A stretch of DNA of 64,000 nt from NCBI RefSeq assembly GCF_017591435.1, contig NC_059281.1:14782402-14846401 (forward strand), given 5' to 3'. The notes below the pieces were generated by a model. It ran no database searches, was not told the origin of the DNA, and worked only from the letters and a program-made list of their open reading frames with translations. A program made the position numbers and the translations under genes. The DNA is from Portunus trituberculatus. Its lineage: Eukaryota; Arthropoda; Malacostraca; Decapoda; Portunidae. Position 1 is the stretch's first letter. Each line of letters opens with the position of its first letter. Positions 62,701 to 64,000 of the stretch are shown piece after piece.

Positions 62701-64000
62701 CAGAGAGTGGCGGAGACGCGGGCCATTGTCTGAGGGGCCAAGGTGAGGTCAGGGACCTTCAGTTACACATTCACATGAAACTTTGAGTCATGCACCAAAA
62801 ACTTCATGCAGGATCAAAGTACCTGGAGGTAACTGACTGCTCTATGGATAGCTAATGCTACAGCAATACTACTTCAGAGTAGCAGTACTTTTTTAACTCA
62901 TTTAAATTAGCTTTCTTATATATTAATAATGTTTGGGAAATATTCAAGGCTTTACACTGCCAAAAACTGAGTCAACACCACATACCATCCTCACTGGGTA
63001 TGGCTTCAACCTGTGGTCCAATATAGCGAAAGCCTTTAGCCAGCGGTATGCGCTGGACAAGCCCTAGAGATGTGAGGACGTTGGCAATGTCATAGAGCCT
63101 TCTGCCGCGAGTCCTCAGGCGTTCACCGTCCTCACACGTGTTGCCCATCAGCATCTTTAGAGCATCGTCCAGTGAGAGCAGGAAAGGCTGAAACACATTA
63201 ACAGAGTAGTGTTTCATTCTGTACCTCTTTGAGAATGCACAGTATTGATTAATAGGCAAGTAATATACCACACTTTCACTCTGCTCATGTAATGCTTTAC
63301 CAAGAGATAGAATGTCACACCCTTCAGTGACCTCCACACCACCACCTACCGCAGGACTGACTAGCAGCAGCATTAGGAATTTCTGACAAAGTATTCCCAA
63401 AGATTTTTCCCGCCTTGTCTCCACTTTCTCCTCTCCATCAACATTCCAGTTTGTCTTGGTCCACTTGGGAACCTATGAAATAAAATGCTATAATCCTATA
63501 CCTGTTCAATACCTGAGACATAGTATGCCCCTTGTTAAGAGATGAAAAATTCAAGACATTGTGATCAAGCTAGGAAAATACACTTAAAAGAAAAAAAAAA
63601 AAAATATGAAAGAAGTGTAATTCTGACAAGCCAAAATAGTGGTGATAAATGCACAGGAGTAAAAAAAACTTTAATATATCATTGCTGTATCTTAAATATA
63701 TTACTTTAACCATCCAATTCATCAAGCATATGCATATGGTCCCACATTCACTCCCCTTAACTCACCTTGAAACTTCTCTTTCCCTCACTAGAATGAAGAG
63801 CCTCTACTTGTGCCTTGAGGTTCAGCTTAAGAGCAATAGACTTGAGCCCCCCTAGTGTCTCCTCCAGGTACATATTGCCCACCCACTGGTACATGTTCTT
63901 CTGGACCCGAGCAGCCATGTTGAGGCTCTCCAGCACATTGATGATGTCATATACACGCCGCCTCTCTGTGCCCAGAGTTATGGCCACCTCATCAATCACC
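59748..64000 (-). CDS. E2F8: Atypical E2F transcription factor (E2F7/E2F8 type), 5' end missing
   Basis: Atypical E2Fs repress cell-cycle genes without a DP partner, using two DNA-binding domains. Exons: 64000-63766 (partial), 63472-63350, 63187-62986, 62729-62544, 62164-62061, 61684-61532, 61263-61000, 60726-60047 and 59931-59748, with agreeing phases, giving 709 residues here. Domain 1 contains ERRRVYDIINVLESLNMAAR and YLEETLGGLKSIAL. Domain 2 spans the second and third exons (REKSLGILCQKFLMLLLVSP, then GRRLYDIANVLTSLGLVQRI). Two winged-helix domains with RRxYDI and no DP-dimerisation or Rb-binding box identify the class. The C-terminal two thirds are low-complexity, with a poly-Gln block, Pro/Ser-rich sequence and an acidic SSTDSELEEIFGDCF tail. 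One intron has a GC donor. Invertebrates usually have one E2F7/8 gene, so 7 versus 8 is not distinguished. Confidence 0.92.
61570..61640 (-). repeat. Coding (CAA/CAG)n tract in the E2F gene
   Basis: In the 61684-61532 exon, interrupted CAG/CAA codons encode about 25 Gln residues broken by Glu and His, within a KEQQQQQEQQQQ-type context. The mix of CAA and CAG implies a moderately stable tract. Confidence 0.85.

Overview
This is a eukaryotic, arthropod-type genomic window, most likely from a decapod crustacean such as a crab. That reading is an inference from several signs: spliced genes with GT-AG introns, extremely dense dinucleotide microsatellites (long GA/CT, GT/CA and AT tracts), tRNA-derived SINEs, a short TTAGG (arthropod telomere motif) tract, small TTAA-flanked MITEs, and animal gene families (TTLL5, atypical E2F). 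There is no bacterial-type operon structure and no CRISPR array.

Layout. 1-6.5 kb: AT-rich non-coding DNA with GA/GT microsatellites and a 3' LINE fragment. 6.5-18.2 kb, minus strand: a complete TTLL5-type tubulin polyglutamylase. Fourteen coding exons were chained with consistent splice phases, with a likely fifteenth. A GC-rich promoter at about 17.5-18.25 kb carries a CRE and a TCACGTGA box. 18.2-24 kb: microsatellites plus two unrecognised plus-strand genes: a two-exon 124-aa secreted Cys-rich protein (20.3-21.3 kb) and a 192-aa helical protein (22.2-22.8 kb) with possible downstream exons. 24-42.2 kb: a long plus-strand gene with a signal-peptide exon at 27.0 kb, an 8.4-kb intron full of repeats, a Gly/Pro-rich exon at 35.5 kb, a basic exon at 37.5 kb and a 4.3-kb last exon. 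It encodes about 1,636 aa, including some 35 PDYS motifs in a 14-residue repeat. 42.8-55.0 kb: five tandem copies of a unit of about 2.2 kb, each with a compound AC/AT/AG microsatellite and exon-like segments; one copy carries a pogo/Tigger-like insertion. 55-59.7 kb: LINE and SINE copies, one orphan minus-strand exon and AT-rich DNA. 59.75-64.0 kb, minus strand: the 3' nine exons of an E2F7/E2F8-type atypical E2F, running off the right edge.

How they relate. TTLL5 (microtubule glutamylation) and E2F7/8 (cell-cycle repression) are conserved housekeeping or regulatory genes on the minus strand. Between them lies a repeat-rich stretch with lineage-specific plus-strand secreted proteins. Nothing in the sequence ties these genes into one pathway. 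The most novel items are the PDYS-repeat secreted protein and the tandem array next to it. Exon models were built by hand from open frames, splice consensus and phase; no transcript evidence was available.
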